The notes: generated by a model from the sequence alone, not told the origin. A DNA stretch of 64,000 nucleotides from Cohnella cholangitidis (GCF_014107495.1 NZ_CP041969.1:1416001-1480000), one strand, 5' to 3'; positions 16,603 to 26,656 are shown, counted from the first letter of the stretch. Made by a program: numbers and translations.

Positions 16603-18080
16603 TGTTCCAAAGTAATGACGGCGACGGACGCCGGCGGCAAGCGGAAGCTCAGCGTTCCATCCGCGAGAACGATTCCTTCCAAGACAACGGGCTTGATCGT
16701 CTCCGGCGAATCGAAAGTATTGTGCGCATCCAGCCTTTCTGCCGACAGCAGCCGGCCCGACGCCGTAACCGCTTCGAAACCGGTGATGTCCGTACGGAAT
16801 TCCGCGCCGTCCTTATGGCTCAAATTACAGACCGAAAGATGTACCTTGCCTTGGGCGTCCTTGGAGGCCGAAACGCTTAATTGCGGAATTTCCTCGTCCC
16901 CGAACTTGTACGCCGGGCTATCGAATGCAACCGGCAACCATTCGGCGTCCTGGTGAACCTTGTACATTTCGAATACGTGGTAGGTAGGCGTCAGAAGCAT
17001 GCGCGAGCCTTCGGTCAGAATCATCGCCTGCAGCACGTTAACGACTTGAGCGATATTCGTCATCCTTACCCGCTCGCAATGCCGATGGAACAGATTCAGG
17101 TTAATTCCGGCGACTAACGCATCGCGCATCGTATTTTGCTGGTACAGGAATCCCGGGTTCGTTCCGGGCTCGACGTTATACCACGTGCCCCATTCGTCGA
17201 CGATCAACGCGACCTTCTTGTCGGGATCGTACCGATCCATAATGGCGGAATGCTTGACGATCAACTCTTCCATATGAAGAGTCCTTTTAAGCGTGACGAA
17301 CCACTCTTGATCGCTGAACCCTACGGCTTCGCCTTTATCTTTCCAATCTCCCGTCTGCAACGTGTAATAGTGCATGCTGAGCCCGTCCATATAAGCTCCC
17401 GCTTCGCGCATCAACACTTCGGTCCAACGATAGTTATCCTCGTTCGGTCCGCAAGCGATTTTGTAAATTCGATTGCCGGAATAATTTCTGACGTAAGTCG
17501 CGTAACGCCGATATTCATCCGCGTAATACTCTGGTCGCATATTCCCGCCGCAGCTCCAATTCTCGTTGCCTACCCCGAAATAGGTCACTTTCCAAGGCTC
17601 CTCGCGACCGTTGCGTTTACGCCAATCCGCCATGGGCGACGTACCGTCGAAAGTCATGTATTCCACCCATTGTTGCATCTCTTGCACGGTTCCGCTGCCC
17701 AAATTTCCGCTAATGTAAGGCTCGGCCCCGATCAATTCGCACAACCGGAGAAATTCGTGAGTACCGAAGTGGTTGTTCTCCTCCACGCCGCCCCAATTGT
17801 TATTGATCATGCGAGGACGTTCATGAGCAGGCCCTACTCCGTCCTTCCAATGATACTCGTCCGCGAAACAACCGCCCGGCCAACGAAGCACCGGAACCGA
17901 AGCCTGTTTCAGCGCCTCGATGACATCGTTCCGAATGCCGTCCGTGTTCGGGATCGGGGAATCCTCTCCAACCCAGATTCCTTCGTAAATGCACCGGCCT
18001 AAGTGTTCAGAAAATTGTCCGTACAGATTGCGGCTAATCGTCCCTTTCGGAGCATCGGCTTGAATCGTCAGCTTGATCAT
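16599..18080 (-). CDS. abfA: GH51 alpha-L-arabinofuranosidase
   Basis: Releases alpha-L-arabinofuranose from arabinan, arabinoxylan or arabinogalactan oligosaccharides (493 aa, cytoplasmic). The (beta/alpha)8 domain contains [14 protein letters not shown], the acid/base Glu in [11 protein letters not shown] and the nucleophile Glu in VDEWGTWYN; a C-terminal beta-sandwich follows. An ATG at 18080 with GAGGGG about 10 bases upstream is preferred over one at 18089, which is too close to that site. It is separated from the solute-binding protein gene by a hairpin (18117-18145) that may lower its expression relative to the transporter. GH78 and GH51 together point to pectin side chains or arabinogalactan. 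Confidence 0.95.
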   Translation of the reverse strand: MIKLTIQADAPKGTISRNLYGQFSEHLGRCIYEGIWVGEDSPIPNTDGIRNDVIEALKQASVPVLRWPGGCFADEYHWKDGVGPAHERPRMINNNWGGVEENNHFGTHEFLRLCELIGAEPYISGNLGSGTVQEMQQWVEYMTFDGTSPMADWRKRNGREEPWKVTYFGVGNENWSCGGNMRPEYYADEYRRYATYVRNYSGNRIYKIACGPNEDNYRWTEVLMREAGAYMDGLSMHYYTLQTGDWKDKGEAVGFSDQEWFVTLKRTLHMEELIVKHSAIMDRYDPDKKVALIVDEWGTWYNVEPGTNPGFLYQQNTMRDALVAGINLNLFHRHCERVRMTNIAQVVNVLQAMILTEGSRMLLTPTYHVFEMYKVHQDAEWLPVAFDSPAYKFGDEEIPQLSVSASKDAQGKVHLSVCNLSHKDGAEFRTDITGFEAVTASGRLLSAERLDAHNTFDSPETIKPVVLEGIVLADGTLSFRLPPASVAVITLEQ

Positions 18081-18116
18081 TGAATCCATTCCCCTCGATT
18101 GTGTTCTTTTATACAG

Positions 18117-18145
18117 GAAAACCCACAGGAAACTGATCCTGTGGG
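18117..18145 (-). terminator. Hairpin between solute-binding protein and GH51 genes
   Basis: A perfect 9-bp stem (18122-18130 with 18137-18145) is followed on the minus strand by TTTTCC. It looks like a leaky terminator that sets a high transporter-to-hydrolase ratio, or a 3'-end stabiliser for the binding-protein mRNA. Confidence 0.6.
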
Positions 18146-18154
18146 CCTACCGAA

Positions 18155-19750
18155 TTACTTGAGCGTTGCCAAGTAAGCCGTCGTTTGTTTCTCCATTTCC
18201 TCTTTGATCTTGTCGATTCCGGCGGCTTGGAGCTTGTCCGTCAGTTGAGCGTAAGCTTCGTCGACGTTTTTGACCGCGCCGATGAAGAGCGGGTTGCCGT
18301 ATTGCGTCGATACGTTGGCAACGCTCGCGATTTGCGATTTCACGCTCTCCGAGTTAAAGGTGAATCCGGCATAGAGCAGCGGCTTCAGTTTCTCGCCCAC
18401 GGAATTGATATGATCGACGTACGATTGCGGCCAGTTGGCCAGCGGCTTGAACAGATCCTTGTTGACGAACCAGAATCCGCTGGAATCGGTCGGGAACGTA
18501 TTGTTATCGGGCGTTACGCCTTCGGGCAGGGCAATTTTTCCGTCCGCGTTGATGACATAGTTTTTGCCTTCGATTCCGAAAGAAACGAGGTATACGATCT
18601 CTGGATCCTGCATGATCAAATCCATGGCTTGAAGCGCGCGCTCCGGATTTTTGGAGTTCGCCGCGACCGCTAAGCCGTTGTTTAACCAAGTGTTCTGCGG
18701 CGCATGTCCTTGCGGAGAAGTCGACGTAACGATTTCAACCTCGATCCCCTTGGACGCGCACAGCTCGGTCATCGCCGCAACGTCCAGCGAGTTGCCGAAA
18801 GCGACGCCCGATTTGCCTTCGCAGAAATTATCCTTGGAACGGGTTTTGTTCGCATACGGGTTTTTGTTTACGTATCCTTTATCATACCATTCTTTCATGA
18901 TGTTGGAAGCGTATTTGGAAGCGCTCAAGAATGGTTCTTCAACGGTCGTGAACACTTTGCCGGAAGGATCCTCATAATCGTAAGCGATCCCTTGAGCCAT
19001 CGGGTTACCCGAGTCGAGCGGCTGGGTGTAGGCGATCTTCTCGTTCGTCAAGAAAAGGTGAGGAGTCGGTAGATCGTATTGATTGTCCAAATTCAATGGA
19101 ATCATATTCGGCTCGTTCTGCTTGATCGCTTCGAGGTATGGCCCGATTTCGGAAAACTTCGCGAATGCGGGAACGCCGTATTTCTCGCGCAGATCTTTGC
19201 GGATGACCGCTACGTTGGCTTTACGGTCCGGAGTAGCCGTCGGAACCATGTAAGGAACTCCGTTGATTTCCGCGGCTTTAAGCGCTTCCGGTTTCAGCTT
19301 TGCCATATGCTGCGGCATGTATTTGTTCAACTCGTCTTGCTTCAACGGGTAGAACGCGCCTTTGTTCGCTTCTTGAACGTAGAAGTTCCAATCCGCCGTG
19401 AAGATAATGTCTACGTCTTCGCCGGATGCGAGCACGAGCGGATATTTGGACTGGACGTCGCCCCAGCCGATATAGTTCAAGTCGATCGTGGCGTTGATTT
19501 TTTCTTTCATCTTTATATTGACTTGCTCCATCACCTCGGGCATGCCTTTCGGCGCATCCCCTAGCAGGTACATGCTAAGCTTTACTTCTTTGGAATTGTC
19601 GATCCCGTCCGAACTCGCGCCGGCCGTCGGATTTGCTGACGAACCGTTCGATTCCGCGGCCTCGTTGTTCCCGTTGTTGCCGCCGCATGCGGCCAATACG
19701 AGCGAGAACAGCAGAAGCATCGCAACGGCATAACTGAACTTATTTCTCAC
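18155..19750 (-). CDS. Sugar ABC transporter solute-binding lipoprotein
   Basis: Captures oligosaccharides outside the cell and delivers them to the two permeases encoded upstream in the same transcript. The signal peptide ends in the lipobox LAAC, so the mature protein is a lipoprotein tethered by cysteine, followed by a Gly/Asn/Ser-rich linker. At about 530 residues it is of the large LplA/YtcQ type common in Paenibacillaceae. The start is uncertain: GTG at 19750 has GGAGG about 8 bases upstream, while a TTG two codons earlier is too close. The ligand is unknown but the linked enzymes suggest rhamnose/arabinose-containing oligosaccharides. Confidence 0.93.
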   Translation of the reverse strand: MRNKFSYAVAMLLLFSLVLAACGGNNGNNEAAESNGSSANPTAGASSDGIDNSKEVKLSMYLLGDAPKGMPEVMEQVNIKMKEKINATIDLNYIGWGDVQSKYPLVLASGEDVDIIFTADWNFYVQEANKGAFYPLKQDELNKYMPQHMAKLKPEALKAAEINGVPYMVPTATPDRKANVAVIRKDLREKYGVPAFAKFSEIGPYLEAIKQNEPNMIPLNLDNQYDLPTPHLFLTNEKIAYTQPLDSGNPMAQGIAYDYEDPSGKVFTTVEEPFLSASKYASNIMKEWYDKGYVNKNPYANKTRSKDNFCEGKSGVAFGNSLDVAAMTELCASKGIEVEIVTSTSPQGHAPQNTWLNNGLAVAANSKNPERALQAMDLIMQDPEIVYLVSFGIEGKNYVINADGKIALPEGVTPDNNTFPTDSSGFWFVNKDLFKPLANWPQSYVDHINSVGEKLKPLLYAGFTFNSESVKSQIASVANVSTQYGNPLFIGAVKNVDEAYAQLTDKLQAAGIDKIKEEMEKQTTAYLATLK

Positions 19751-19850
19751 TTTCAATTCCTCCCCTTAATAGACCAGATGTCTGAACCTCTATATAAATC
19801 CGCTTTCACGGACTCATATCCTTCGAACCAAGCCGGTGGCCGGAAGCCGA

Positions 19851-20735
19851 TTACCCTTTAACCGCGCCGATCGTCACTCCCGATACGAAATACTTCTGGA
19901 CGAAAGGAAACAGGGCAAGAATCGGGCCGGTCGCGATGACCGTCATGGCCAGCTTGAACGTCTCTTTCGGCTGCTCCATGGCGCCGGCGTATTGAGCCAT
20001 CGCTGCCGACATATTCACCGAGGAGATCATCTTGTACAGCATGTACTGGAGCGGAATCAGATGATCCTTGCTGACGAACATCATCGCCGTCCACCAGTCG
20101 TTCCAGTAAGCGAGCGCGGTGAACAATCCGATGGACGCCAGCGCGGGCTTGGACAACGGCAGCACCATCTGGAAGAAAATCCGATATTCGCCGGCGCCGT
20201 CGATTTTGGCGGATTCGATGAGCGGCTCCGGAATCGACCCGCGAATGAAGCTGCGGAGGATCAGGATGTACATGACGTTAAACATAGGCAACAAGACGAG
20301 AACGGGCAGCGTGTTCTTAAGATCCAAATATTTCGTGATCAAGATGTAGAACGGAGCCAATCCTCCGTTGAACAACGTGGTGAAGAAGAGATAGAAAGCC
20401 AAGGCGTTCCGGTATTTGACCTCTTTGCGATAGAGAACGTAAGCGGCCATCGTCGAGACGAACAGCCCGATCGCCGTTCCCACGACGGTAATGATGATCG
20501 ATACGCGATAAGCGGAAATCACCTCGGCCGGATAGCGGAAGATAAACGCGTAAGCGTCCCATGAAAAATCCCTCGGCCAGAACCAGTAGCCGTATTTCAG
20601 CACGGCGCTCTCCGAGGAAAGCGACCCGGCGATCAGCACGATAAAAGGAATGACCGTAATGATAGCCATACCGCCGATGATCAAATAAGCTAAAGCGGTA
20701 AACCCCGGAGCTTTATTCAATTTGTTAATACCCAT
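19851..20735 (-). CDS. Carbohydrate ABC permease (LplC/YtcP type)
   Basis: A six-helix inner-membrane permease of 294 aa in the carbohydrate uptake transporter-1 family. The EAA loop that contacts the ATPase is visible as IESAKIDGAGEYRIFFQMVLP, and the C-terminus VKG is typical. It forms a heterodimer with the permease at 20769. No ATPase gene is present nearby, so a shared MsmX-like ATPase encoded elsewhere probably energises the importer. AGGTGA precedes the ATG. Confidence 0.93.
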   Translation of the reverse strand: MGINKLNKAPGFTALAYLIIGGMAIITVIPFIVLIAGSLSSESAVLKYGYWFWPRDFSWDAYAFIFRYPAEVISAYRVSIIITVVGTAIGLFVSTMAAYVLYRKEVKYRNALAFYLFFTTLFNGGLAPFYILITKYLDLKNTLPVLVLLPMFNVMYILILRSFIRGSIPEPLIESAKIDGAGEYRIFFQMVLPLSKPALASIGLFTALAYWNDWWTAMMFVSKDHLIPLQYMLYKMISSVNMSAAMAQYAGAMEQPKETFKLAMTVIATGPILALFPFVQKYFVSGVTIGAVKG

Positions 20736-20768
20736 GATTCATTCACCTGCTTGTCTATGGAGTGCGAT

Positions 20769-21674
20769 TTAGAAGAGCGCTTGATCTTTGTCGTAACGTC
20801 GGACAAGGTAGTTCGCGGATAGAATAATAATGAGAGTCAACACCGACTGGTAGAAACCAACCGAAGATGCCATGCCGAAATCCTGAGTCCCGACTAACGA
20901 TCTGAAAACCAAAGTGTCAATAATATCCGTCGCATCCATCAACATGCCGTTGTTGCCGATCAATTGGTAGAACATATCGAATTCCCCGCGCATGATCCTT
21001 CCCAAACCTAGCAAAATCAAGATAATCATCGTAGGCTTCAGCAGAGGAATCGTAATTCGCGTGATTTTCTGCCATCTGCTCGCTCCGTCGATCGTCGCGG
21101 CTTCGTATACTTCCTGGTCGATGCCTACGATCGCCGCCAAATACAGGATGCTGCCGTACCCGACCCACTTCCATACGTACAGCAGCGGAAGAATGAGAAA
21201 CCAAACGGAAGGCGACGAATAAATATCGATCGCATCCAAATTCAATTTTCTAAGGATAACGTTGACGATTCCGTATTCGTAGTTCAAGAAGTTGTAGACG
21301 AACGCCGATACGGTAACCCACGAAATAAAATAAGGCAGGAACAAAAAAGTCTGGGAAACGCGTTTGAAAAACTTGTTGTACACTTCCGATAAGAATATCG
21401 CCGTCATAACCGAAAATAACGTGTAGGCGCCCAGAAAAACGACATTGTACATAATCGTGTTTTTCGTGACGAGCCAAGCTTTGCCCGATCGGAAAAAATA
21501 TTCGAAATTATCGAAGCCGTTCCACGGGCTCCCGAATATTCCTCCCCTATAGTTAAAGTCTTTGAAAGCCATCACGATTCCCGCCATAGGCGCGTAAGCG
21601 AAAATTAGAAAGTAAACCGCGATAGGTAAAAACATCGTGTACAGCGGCCAGTTTTTGCGAAGTTCTCTTATCAT
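20769..21674 (-). CDS. Carbohydrate ABC permease (LplB type)
   Basis: A 301-residue permease that starts the importer-hydrolase transcript. It has six predicted helices, the first being YTMFLPIAVYFLIFAYAP, and the EAA loop YEAATIDGASRWQKITRITI. The partner permease follows after 33 bases and the binding protein after that. The 263 bp upstream contain a structured element rather than an obvious sigma-A promoter; expression is probably controlled by the adjacent YesN-like regulator. Confidence 0.93.
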   Translation of the reverse strand: MIRELRKNWPLYTMFLPIAVYFLIFAYAPMAGIVMAFKDFNYRGGIFGSPWNGFDNFEYFFRSGKAWLVTKNTIMYNVVFLGAYTLFSVMTAIFLSEVYNKFFKRVSQTFLFLPYFISWVTVSAFVYNFLNYEYGIVNVILRKLNLDAIDIYSSPSVWFLILPLLYVWKWVGYGSILYLAAIVGIDQEVYEAATIDGASRWQKITRITIPLLKPTMIILILLGLGRIMRGEFDMFYQLIGNNGMLMDATDIIDTLVFRSLVGTQDFGMASSVGFYQSVLTLIIILSANYLVRRYDKDQALF

Positions 21675-21834
21675 TCCATCACCATCCGGGAGTTTCTCTC
21701 TGCAGTGTCTTCATTTTAGTACGATCGCGGAGGGACACCTACCGGATAAAGTTACGATTTCCTTTGAAAACCTTCGTAGCCTATATGAATGTTCCTTAAG
21801 TCCGATTTTCAGCACCGAGAAGGTTGGATGAAGC

Positions 21835-21935
21835 TCGGGACTGAGGCGCGGAGCGTAGGCGAAACCTACGTGAGCACCGGAAGGCCCGGCTGAATTCAAG
21901 ATTCGATGTCGTATCCGCTTCTTGAAACCCTTCGT
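21835..21935 (+). ncRNA. Candidate structured RNA or dispersed repeat in the intergenic gap
   Basis: Read on the plus strand, the gap contains a CGTAGG-CGAAA-CCTACG hairpin (6-bp stem), flanking GA-rich internal-loop bases, an outer CGGG/CCCG pairing around it, and a second stem TTCAAGA/TCTTGAA. The regular nesting is unlike simple spacer DNA. The strand is uncertain and I do not match it to a named riboswitch class. It may be an RNA element, a complex terminator for the histidine-kinase gene, or one copy of an interspersed repeat. Confidence 0.35.
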
Positions 21936-21937
21936 GA

Positions 21938-23719
21938 TCAAAATTGGACCTCCGGCAGCCTGATCGTGACGACCGTGCCTTGTCCTACTTCGCTCACGTA
22001 AGTTAAGCCGTACGAAGCGCCGAAGAACAGCTCGATCCTCTCCTGAATGTTCCGTACCCCGAAGCCTCCGGTTCCTTTGCTGCTCTTGCCGGTCATCGCG
22101 TTCGCGAGCTGTTTCTCGTCCATGCCGACGCCGTCATCCTCGACTTGGACGTATATGTCTCCTTTGTCCTTCCAGGCTTTGATTTTGATCGTTCCTTCTT
22201 CCGAATCCTTCTCCCGAATGCCGTGCAGAATCGAATTTTCGATCAACGGCTGAAGCATGATCTTCGGAACCTCGCAGTTCAACAGCTCTTCCGGCACCTC
22301 GCGCTCAAGCGCGATTCCGCCTCCGAATCGCATGTTCTGGATGCGCACGTACGCTTCCACATGCTTAAGCTCGCTGTCGAGATAAACCCGTTCCCGTCCG
22401 TTGGATAAGCTCAATTTATAGAAAACCGCCAATTCGTCCACGACGGTCGAAATATCGCGCTCTCCCGATTCGATGGCCATGACGTTAATGAGATCGAGCG
22501 TGTTGTATAAGAAGTGAGGATTGATTTGCGCCTGCAAAGCTTTTAATTCTTTGTTTTTGACTTCTCTGCCGAGCTGGTAGGTTTCGTCCATCAGCTTGGA
22601 GACGTTGTTTACCATGTCGTTGAAGCTTAAGGTAAGCTCGCCGATCTCGTCCCTGTTCGCGGGAAGCTGAATCGGATAAAAGCTGCCTCCCTTCACCTTC
22701 GCCATGTTCCGCGTCAGCTGTCGTATGCGCTTCGTAGACGAGCCGGCCACTATGAACGACAAAGGCAGCGTAAACGGAATGATCAGAAGGAAGATCGCGA
22801 TCAATTGGTTCCTCGCTTGATACGTCGTCGCTAAAATATCCGATTCGGGGACGATGACGACCAATCTCATCGCCGACCCGAAGATCGGACTTGCTCCGAC
22901 AAGAAGAGATCGCCCCTCGTACACGACGTGGTTGTCCCAGGTCGTATCGAGCGCGATCAGCTCCGGGTGGGCATCCAGCATAGCTTCGACGTCCTGATGT
23001 CCGAATTGGACCGATGTGGTCGTGCTAAGCAAATCCCCTTGATCGTTCAATAGAAACACCGACGTATTCGGCGTAAAGGTCGTATGGTTAAGCACGCTCT
23101 GCATCGCCGATTGCGAGAGTTGCGCGCGTACGATGCCCGAGGACTTGGCCAGACTGTGCTCCTCGGGAATTTTGCGAAGAACGGAGATCGTCCCCGCGCC
23201 CGCGTCCGGTTCGAAGTAAGAGGACGGGAACCACCCGAAAGTCGCTTTGGACGTCGCATACCGGATGAACCATTGTTCGTTTTCGACGTTTTCAAGCTTC
23301 AGATAATCATCGTTCCCGGCTTCTCCGGCAAGACCCGCTTTCATATATAGCTGCATCATCTCTATGTCCTGATTGTAGCGAAATTGGTGCAGCACTTTAG
23401 CGACCCGGTTCGCGTCCGTCCCCCATAAGTTAACGTCGGTATAAGGTTCAGGGTTGGCGGCCGCTTCCTGAATGACGTCGTTAAACGCGATAAAATTAAG
23501 CACCTCATGGATAGATACCGCTTTGTATTCCAAATAAGCTTTCGTCTCTTCCATGACCTTATGCGCGGAGACGGTAGCCTGTTGCTTGCTTTCCTTGGCC
23601 GTCATGCTCAAGTGGATGGATAATAGAAGCGCGAACGGAACCGAAACGACAAAAAGGAATACCGCGAACAGCTTGTAACGGATGCTCAGATCGGACCAAC
23701 GTTTTGTCCATGCCCTCAT
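21938..23719 (-). CDS. YesM-type sensor histidine kinase
   Basis: A 593-residue membrane sensor that presumably detects an extracellular glycan signal or the binding protein. It has a first membrane helix (LFAVFLFVVSVPFALLLSIH), a large extracytoplasmic dCache-like region, a second helix (LIAIFLLIIPFTLPLSFIV), a HAMP segment, then the His_kinase region ALQAQINPHFLYNTLDLI with the phospho-accepting His, and an ATPase domain with VEDDGVGMD and GGFGVRNI. It starts one base after the stop of the response-regulator gene, so the pair is co-translated. Regulation of the importer operon just downstream is the expected output. Confidence 0.93.
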   Translation of the reverse strand: MRAWTKRWSDLSIRYKLFAVFLFVVSVPFALLLSIHLSMTAKESKQQATVSAHKVMEETKAYLEYKAVSIHEVLNFIAFNDVIQEAAANPEPYTDVNLWGTDANRVAKVLHQFRYNQDIEMMQLYMKAGLAGEAGNDDYLKLENVENEQWFIRYATSKATFGWFPSSYFEPDAGAGTISVLRKIPEEHSLAKSSGIVRAQLSQSAMQSVLNHTTFTPNTSVFLLNDQGDLLSTTTSVQFGHQDVEAMLDAHPELIALDTTWDNHVVYEGRSLLVGASPIFGSAMRLVVIVPESDILATTYQARNQLIAIFLLIIPFTLPLSFIVAGSSTKRIRQLTRNMAKVKGGSFYPIQLPANRDEIGELTLSFNDMVNNVSKLMDETYQLGREVKNKELKALQAQINPHFLYNTLDLINVMAIESGERDISTVVDELAVFYKLSLSNGRERVYLDSELKHVEAYVRIQNMRFGGGIALEREVPEELLNCEVPKIMLQPLIENSILHGIREKDSEEGTIKIKAWKDKGDIYVQVEDDGVGMDEKQLANAMTGKSSKGTGGFGVRNIQERIELFFGASYGLTYVSEVGQGTVVTIRLPEVQF

Positions 23720-23720
23720 A

Positions 23721-25319
23721 CTAGCGCCCTAGCCTTTCACGGTATTCCGATGGCGTACAGCCTGCGTACTTCTTGAAAAAAGTCGTGAAATAATTCGCGT
23801 CGCCTATTCCGACCGACAAAGCGATTTCGTACAATTTCCGCTCCTGGTCGGCGAGCAACTCCTTCGCCTTCTCCACCCGGGTTGCCGTAATGTACTCTTT
23901 GATCGTTTGTCCCCTTTGCTTCTTGAAGAACGAGCATAAGTAAGTCTCGCTCAAGTTCACGTGATCCGCGATCGCTTGAATCGCGAAATTACGGTCATGG
24001 AAGTGAGCGTGGATATATCGAATGATTTCCCGAAGCTTGCCGGAGCCCGCGCGGGATTCGCCCTCTTCTCTTAAAAACGGCGCTAGGAACGAGAGAACGT
24101 AGTTCTCCAGCCCTTTCAGATCGGGAATGCGGTCTATCTCCTTCCAGATGTACCTGCTCTCGCCCGCTTCATCGTTATCCGTCAGCCCTTGCTGCAATGC
24201 GACTTCAAGAAGAATGAGCAGAAATTGAAAATATACGTCCTTGACGCGGATAATGTCCAGATCCCTGCATTTCCGCGCTCTAGCGGATAAATCATGGACG
24301 TGCCGGGTAGCCTGGACGACATCCCCTTTGCGGATCGCTTCCCGGAATTGCTTAAGCTCCTCCCAGTCCGTCTCCAACGGTTCGTGCCCGCCTAACTCGG
24401 AAGCGAACGTGATTCCGCCTCGTTCCTTGTAAAATTCCAAATTGCCCGCTTCGAAAGCCGAACGATAGGACTCCGGGATTTCCGCGAGATGGCGGGCCGC
24501 GTTGCCGACGCCTAGCTTGAAAGCAATGCGGCTATCCAAATATCGCTGAAGCATGCCGTGCAATCGGTCTAATCTTTGTTTGCCTTCGCCGTAACTCGAT
24601 CCGAATTTGCCCGGCATGATCAAGACGAGCCAGCTCTGCGAATCGAATCCGCCGATCATGTTCCATTCCCGAGCCGTCGGATCATTTCCTAACCGTTCCA
24701 ACAGCTCGTCTTGAACGGTCTTCACATCCTTCGCATAGAGAACCGGATTCCAGAACACCGGCGCGACCGCCACCGTATAAGGACCTTCGACCGGAAGCAA
24801 AAAAGTCCCGCGATTGCCAAGCGCGGGCAGAACGTGCGGGGACGAAGGATCCGTGATCAGCTTGCGGACCATCTCGCGCCGCAGAATGGGAATGTTGGCA
24901 TCGTATGCGGATTGGAGCCGAATCTCTTCCGCCTTCTTGGCGGCCTCGGCTTGCTGCGCGCGTACGGCCTGTCCGACCGCGTCCATAAGGACGTCGGGAC
25001 GAATCGGTTTTTCAATGAATTGGAACGCCTGCAGTTGAATCGCCGAGAACAAATATTCCTTGTCGGAGAAGCCGCTCAGGAAAATCAGCTTGGCGTCCAA
25101 GTCCGTTTGACGCAGACGCTTCGCGAATTCGATGCCGTCCATCTTCGGCATTCGGATATCGCACAGAATGATATCCGGATGCCACTCGCCGACTCTCTCC
25201 AGAGCCGCGAACCCGTTCTTGGCGGATTCCACTTCATCTAGCCCTAACGTATCCCAAGGAATACGATGATGAAGAAATTCTCTCGTGCGCACTTCATCGT
25301 CCACGATGAGAAGCTTCAA
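23721..25319 (-). CDS. YesN-type response regulator with AraC DNA-binding domain
   Basis: A 532-residue regulator: receiver domain at the N-terminus (LKLLIVDDEVRTREF, phosphorylated Asp in PDIILCDIRMPKMDG), a central region of about 250 residues, and a C-terminal AraC-type double helix-turn-helix (IQAIADHVNLSETYLCSFFK and ATRVEKAKELL). The start is a TTG at 25319 with GGGGGGAGG 8 bases upstream; an upstream in-frame ATG would run into the cellulase-like gene. Paired with the adjacent kinase it should activate the importer and glycoside hydrolase genes in response to substrate. Gene order is regulator then kinase. Confidence 0.92.
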   Translation of the reverse strand: MKLLIVDDEVRTREFLHHRIPWDTLGLDEVESAKNGFAALERVGEWHPDIILCDIRMPKMDGIEFAKRLRQTDLDAKLIFLSGFSDKEYLFSAIQLQAFQFIEKPIRPDVLMDAVGQAVRAQQAEAAKKAEEIRLQSAYDANIPILRREMVRKLITDPSSPHVLPALGNRGTFLLPVEGPYTVAVAPVFWNPVLYAKDVKTVQDELLERLGNDPTAREWNMIGGFDSQSWLVLIMPGKFGSSYGEGKQRLDRLHGMLQRYLDSRIAFKLGVGNAARHLAEIPESYRSAFEAGNLEFYKERGGITFASELGGHEPLETDWEELKQFREAIRKGDVVQATRHVHDLSARARKCRDLDIIRVKDVYFQFLLILLEVALQQGLTDNDEAGESRYIWKEIDRIPDLKGLENYVLSFLAPFLREEGESRAGSGKLREIIRYIHAHFHDRNFAIQAIADHVNLSETYLCSFFKKQRGQTIKEYITATRVEKAKELLADQERKLYEIALSVGIGDANYFTTFFKKYAGCTPSEYRERLGR

Positions 25320-25339
25320 GGCGACAACCTCCCCCCGGC

Positions 25340-26629
25340 TTATACGGATTCCTGAATAAACCGATTCCACTTGCGCTGCCATTGCACGTCGTTCCAGAAC
25401 GGATGGTGCGGAGCGCAATTCGAACAGAGAATCATGCCCCAGAATCCTAGCTTCATGCCTTTGCGAATCGCGTATTCCGCGATGAACTTGCCGACCGGTC
25501 CTTCTTCGAATCCGGCGTACAGCGGCGTATAACCGACGTAGCCTTCGCCGATCACGATCGGCAGATCGGATTTCTTAGCCCATTCATGGATTTCGTCGAA
25601 TCGGAAATCCGTCTTTTGCAGCATCGCGATTTTATGCGCCGCATAGCGATCGTACAAATACAAATCCCATTTGTCCGGATCCGCCCAGTCGTGCAAATAG
25701 ATCAGCTTCATTCCTACCGGATTGCCTCTCATTCTCCACTCCTGCCCTTCCGGCAAAGTCCAAGTTTCGAACGGGGGCGCATCGTCGCGGAGTAAAGCTT
25801 GAACCGCTTGATTAGGGAACGGAACGGTGTCGTCGTCAAGGCCCGTCGTATCCATCAACTCTTGCAGCACGCCTTTAATATAAAGATGGAAATGCGCTAC
25901 CTGCATATTGTCGGCGACATAAGCTTTCGGATAGGCTTCGTTCACCGTGTAGCTGGTCGTCATCAGAATGTCGGGATGGTTGAGTTTGAGGAACTCGACG
26001 GCTTCTTCCAGATAAGGCTTCATCACTTCGATCTGGCCCGCCGTATCCGTGAACGGAATTCCTTGATCCTGGCCCACCTTCGTCAGTTGACCGAATTCCA
26101 CTTCGTTATGGAGCTCGGCATAAGCGATTTGTTCCCCGTATCCCTCTTCTTTTACGTAACGGATAAGCTGGTTCATGGAATGGGCCAGCGCCATGAATCT
26201 TTCTTTCGCGGGGATAGCCGCGAGCTCGTCCCACAATTCCGGAGTAGCCAAGAAGCTCGGACTTTGTTGATACTCCCAAGAAGAGAGAATGATATAGCAG
26301 CCGTGCGCCTTCGCTTGCTTGAACAGCTCCAACAGATGCACATGTCCGTCGAGCGTCGCGCCTCCTTGGCAATTGTACCAACGGGTGCGTTGGCCGACCT
26401 GCCCGAGGTTGCCGAACTTTAACGGTCCCGGACGTTTGCCCTCGGAAGTAAACAGCATATATGGCATCGCGCAGATGCGTATCGAATTGTATCCGCGGTC
26501 TACGGCTTCTTGGAATCGGGCGCCCAAGTCGTGATACGGCTCTCCCGGCATCGTCATCGTGTACCAAGAGAAATCCCACATCGTGATGGTCAGTTTTTTC
26601 GGTAATCTAGCTAACAAAGGGTTCGTCAT
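25340..26629 (-). CDS. Cellulase-like glycoside hydrolase (clan GH-A)
   Basis: A 429-residue cytoplasmic (beta/alpha)8 hydrolase of the cellulase-like group. The probable acid/base Glu is in AYAELHNEVEFGQ, the segment HNE matching the clan GH-A NE motif, and the nucleophile Glu is probably in IVIGEGYVGYTP. AGGAGTGA sits 7 bases before the ATG at 26629. There is no signal peptide. It precedes the YesN gene by 20 bases, so enzyme and regulator are co-transcribed. Substrate cannot be told from sequence; neighbours suggest a beta-linked residue in pectic or arabinogalactan oligosaccharides. Confidence 0.8.
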   Translation of the reverse strand: MTNPLLARLPKKLTITMWDFSWYTMTMPGEPYHDLGARFQEAVDRGYNSIRICAMPYMLFTSEGKRPGPLKFGNLGQVGQRTRWYNCQGGATLDGHVHLLELFKQAKAHGCYIILSSWEYQQSPSFLATPELWDELAAIPAKERFMALAHSMNQLIRYVKEEGYGEQIAYAELHNEVEFGQLTKVGQDQGIPFTDTAGQIEVMKPYLEEAVEFLKLNHPDILMTTSYTVNEAYPKAYVADNMQVAHFHLYIKGVLQELMDTTGLDDDTVPFPNQAVQALLRDDAPPFETWTLPEGQEWRMRGNPVGMKLIYLHDWADPDKWDLYLYDRYAAHKIAMLQKTDFRFDEIHEWAKKSDLPIVIGEGYVGYTPLYAGFEEGPVGKFIAEYAIRKGMKLGFWGMILCSNCAPHHPFWNDVQWQRKWNRFIQESV

Positions 26630-26656
26630 TTCGTTCACTCCTGTTGTTTGTTTTTT

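Noticed and set aside
21711..21941. 76-codon minus-strand frame filling the gap before the importer operon
   Set aside because: It starts with a TTG inside the kinase gene end with no RBS and overlaps the predicted RNA structure. I treat it as non-coding, though a search for homologous short proteins would be worthwhile.
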